Source: Pelosinus sp.
GTDB taxonomy: Bacteria > Bacillota > Negativicutes > DSM-13327
DNA length: 64,000 bases
Assembly (NCBI GenBank): GCA_029239675.1
Contig: JARBUM010000015.1
Span: forward strand, 1 to 64,000
Direction: 5' to 3'
Shown piece after piece: positions 61,941-64,000 of this stretch; position 1 is the first letter of the stretch, and each line of letters starts with the position of its first letter. Made by a program: the position numbers and the translations under genes. The notes under the pieces are model-generated. The model was not told the DNA's origin, did no database searches, and saw only the letters and a list, made by a program, of their open reading frames with translations.

Positions 61941-63326
61941 CTATCTAGGTTTCACTAAGATGGCTGGATTCATATATAAATCATATTGTTCTGCAGTAAC
62001 TTCTCCCGTTGCCAAAGCAGATTCTTTTAAAGTAATACCTTCCTTTGCCGCCCTTTTAGCAATCTGAGCTGCCTTATCATAGCCAATGAGGGGCACTAAA
62101 CCAGTAATAAGGATCAACGATTGATGTAAATAAAAATCAATCACATCTGCATTAGGCTGTATACCAATAGCACAATTTTCATTAAAGGAGTTCATCCCAT
62201 CGGCTAATAAATTAATGGATTGTATTAGATTATAAACGAGTACAGGCATGAATACATTTAATTGAAAATTCCCCTGACTAGCAGCAAAAGAAATAGTAGT
62301 ATCATTACCAAAAACTTGGGCAACCACCATGGTTAAAGCTTCTGATTGAGTAGGATTGACTTTCGCTGGCATAATAGAGCTACCTGGTTCATTTTCAGGT
62401 ATTTTTATTTCCCCAATACCGCATCTTGGGCCACTGGCGAGCCAACGAATATCATTGGCAATTTTCATCAAATCTGCGGCCAAGGCTTTTATGATTCCAT
62501 GAACTGCAACTACCTCATCCTTACTCGTCAAAGCATGGAACTTGTTCGGTGCTGTATAAAACTGTTTCCCTGTTAACTTTGTAATCTCTGCAGCTATTAA
62601 TTCACCAAACCCAACTGGAGAATTGATGCCTGTACCAACAGCGGTTCCTCCCATTGCCAAATCCCTCATAAAATGAATACCTGTATTTAGCATTTCTTCA
62701 TTCCGCTCTAACATCCGTACCCAACCACTTATCTCTTGGCCTAAAGTAAGAGGAGTGGCATCCATCAGATGAGTTCGACCAATTTTAATAATATCATTGT
62801 ATTCTTTCGACTTCTTATTTAAAGTTTGTTTCAAAGAGGAAATCGCAGGCAACAATTTATCCATCACTAAACTTACGCCAGCAACATGTATGGCTGTTGG
62901 AAATATATCATTAGAACTTTGGGATTTATTTACATGATCATTTGGATGAACGACTAAAGGCTCTGTACCTTCTGCTAATAACTGTGTCGCTCTATGTGCC
63001 AAGACTTCATTTACATTCATATTAAATTGAGTGCCACTACCAGTCTGCCATACAGACAAAGGGAAGTTGCCATCTAATTTGCCTGCTAATACTTCATCAC
63101 AAGCTTGGGCAATTGCATGGGCTCGCCTTGTATCCAATCCGCCTAATCTTTCATTTACCAAGGCAGCTGCTTTTTTCAAAATCGCAAATACACCAACCAA
63201 TTCATGAGGGATCTTCTCAATACCAATACGAAAATTCTCATAACTACGTTGTGTCTGAGCTCCCCATAACTTATCTGCTGGTACTCTTATTTCTCCCATT
63301 GAATCTTTTTCAATACGATATTCCAT
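61941..63326 (-). CDS. fumC: Class II fumarate hydratase
   Basis: A 461-residue fumarase/aspartase superfamily enzyme. Motifs are QTGSGTQFNMNVNEVLAHRA, SQSSNDIFPTAIHVA, GRTHLMDATPLTLGQE, GGTAVGTGINSPVGFGE and the signature GSSIMPAKVNPTQSEALTMV. It interconverts fumarate and malate without an iron-sulfur cluster. The sequence around PNKFHALTSKDE fits fumarase better than aspartase. The signature has Ala where most FumC proteins have Gly (PGKVNP). The start has GGGGAG. It appears monocistronic. Confidence 0.9.
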   Translation of the reverse strand: MEYRIEKDSMGEIRVPADKLWGAQTQRSYENFRIGIEKIPHELVGVFAILKKAAALVNERLGGLDTRRAHAIAQACDEVLAGKLDGNFPLSVWQTGSGTQFNMNVNEVLAHRATQLLAEGTEPLVVHPNDHVNKSQSSNDIFPTAIHVAGVSLVMDKLLPAISSLKQTLNKKSKEYNDIIKIGRTHLMDATPLTLGQEISGWVRMLERNEEMLNTGIHFMRDLAMGGTAVGTGINSPVGFGELIAAEITKLTGKQFYTAPNKFHALTSKDEVVAVHGIIKALAADLMKIANDIRWLASGPRCGIGEIKIPENEPGSSIMPAKVNPTQSEALTMVVAQVFGNDTTISFAASQGNFQLNVFMPVLVYNLIQSINLLADGMNSFNENCAIGIQPNADVIDFYLHQSLILITGLVPLIGYDKAAQIAKRAAKEGITLKESALATGEVTAEQYDLYMNPAILVKPR

Positions 63327-63498
63327 CTAAAGCACTCCCCTTTATTCAATTCTATCAACGATTAGACCAAATTAGCAATGAAGGATGATGATTAGCATCT
63401 TTCATATTTATTTTCTTCTCCATAGCTAGAAACAATCCTGCAGATACTTTACATTTTCCTTACTATATCTTTAGAAATTACATTCATAATAATAGTCC

Positions 63499-63540
63499 AA
63501 AAGGACGTTTACAATCCTCATGATTGTAAACGTCCTTTTT
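63499..63540 (-). terminator. Terminator of the HAD phosphatase gene
   Basis: AAAAGGACGTTTACAATC pairs perfectly with GATTGTAAACGTCCTTTT around a 5-nt loop. Confidence 0.9.
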
Positions 63541-63543
63541 CCT

Positions 63544-64000
63544 CTAGTCTTCTTTATCACTTAGGCACAGTGCCTCACCCAAACCGCCTAAATGATCAAA
63601 TATATAATCTGGTTTAAACTCAGACTGCCCAACATCCGACATTTTAGATTCCCCGCTAAGCACTAAAACAGAGGCCATCCCTGCATTACGCCCTGTAGCT
63701 ACATCAGTATATAATCGATCACCGACCATTGCCATTTGTTCAAGAGGATAACTTTTTTTATTTAACAAGGCTTCAACAATTTCTTTATTGGGTTTGCCTA
63801 CAACCTGAGGCGAACAACCTGTTGATGCTTTTATCAATGCAGCCATGGCACCACAATCGGGTATATAGCCTGTTTCCGTAGGACAATTAAAGTCCGGATG
63901 CGTTGCAATATAAGGAGTATTATTTCGTATAAGATCACAAGCAATAACTAATTTTTCATATGTTAAGGTAGTATCAAATCCCAATACTACATATTCAGGA
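63544..64000 (-). CDS. HAD-superfamily (NagD/4-nitrophenylphosphatase-like) phosphatase, 5' end outside window
   Basis: The frame is open to the window edge (PEYVVLGFDTTLTYEKL), so the N terminus with the nucleophile Asp is missing. The visible 150 residues are the cap end and the second half of a class IIA HAD enzyme: FNCPTETGYIPDCGAMAALI, VVGKPNKEI with the motif III Lys, and MVGDRLYTDVATGRNAGMAS with the motif IV acidic residues. An internal TTG at 63984 gives an open start but is not the true one. Substrates of this group are sugar or nucleotide phosphates. Confidence 0.85.
   Translation of the reverse strand, partial: PEYVVLGFDTTLTYEKLVIACDLIRNNTPYIATHPDFNCPTETGYIPDCGAMAALIKASTGCSPQVVGKPNKEIVEALLNKKSYPLEQMAMVGDRLYTDVATGRNAGMASVLVLSGESKMSDVGQSEFKPDYIFDHLGGLGEALCLSDKED

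Overview
The window reads as chromosomal DNA of a low-GC diderm Firmicute of the Negativicutes, most like Pelosinus or another Sporomusaceae. Gram-positive traits are the strong Shine-Dalgarno sites, the many TTG/GTG starts and the classic riboswitches (cobalamin, lysine, c-di-GMP-I). These sit beside outer-membrane genes: two TonB-dependent receptors, TonB, ExbB and ExbD. The genus is an inference from gene content. No tRNA, rRNA, CRISPR array or intact insertion sequence was seen.

Layout: 0-8 kb carries an electron-bifurcating lactate dehydrogenase operon (lctBCD), a FliK-like protein, a DedA-family protein and lrgAB. At 8-10 kb a chemoreceptor gene lies behind a c-di-GMP riboswitch, next to a decayed copy of the tail of a DUF4127 gene. 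At 10-18.3 kb are a yellow/MRJP-like secreted protein, a 50-residue ORF and a six-gene minus-strand operon (Fe-ADH, UbiA prenyltransferase, EamA-type flippase, PAP2-like protein, a broken GT-C glycosyltransferase, DUF4127) that looks like a polyprenyl-phosphate-sugar pathway. At 18.6-21 kb are small secreted or low-complexity proteins: two His/Glu/Arg-repeat paralogues, a CWPRQ-repeat protein and a 52-residue ORF. At 21-30 kb are asnB, a cupin, a response regulator, an acyltransferase, znuA, an M20 peptidase and an ABC exporter.

From 30 to 52.7 kb lies a corrinoid island: two BtuFCD-type importers, a cobalt-factor II methyltransferase (cbiL), two CbiK chelatases (one secreted), CbiZ, CobA, TonB-ExbBD, two BtuB-type receptors and a TIM-barrel protein. 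Four cobalamin riboswitches serve it, two of them in tandem before the second btuB. The cbiK2-cbiZ-cobA operon has instead a promoter overlapped by a large palindrome, followed by what looks like an orphaned riboswitch expression platform. A CheA-like kinase/response-regulator pair interrupts the island.

From 52.8 to 56.5 kb is an iron block: a STAS protein behind a consensus promoter with a Fur-like box, then feoA and a feoB split into separate GTPase and membrane genes, preceded by two mutually reverse-complementary palindromes, then a DtxR/MntR-family regulator. The end of the window has an HD-GYP gene under a second c-di-GMP riboswitch, ptb-buk, lysA under a lysine riboswitch, fumC and a HAD phosphatase cut by the window edge.

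The points most worth a second look are the tandem cobalamin riboswitches, the orphaned riboswitch platform at cbiK2, the shared Fur-like boxes on the STAS and kinase genes, the polyprenyl-sugar operon with its broken glycosyltransferase, and the two families of low-complexity small proteins.
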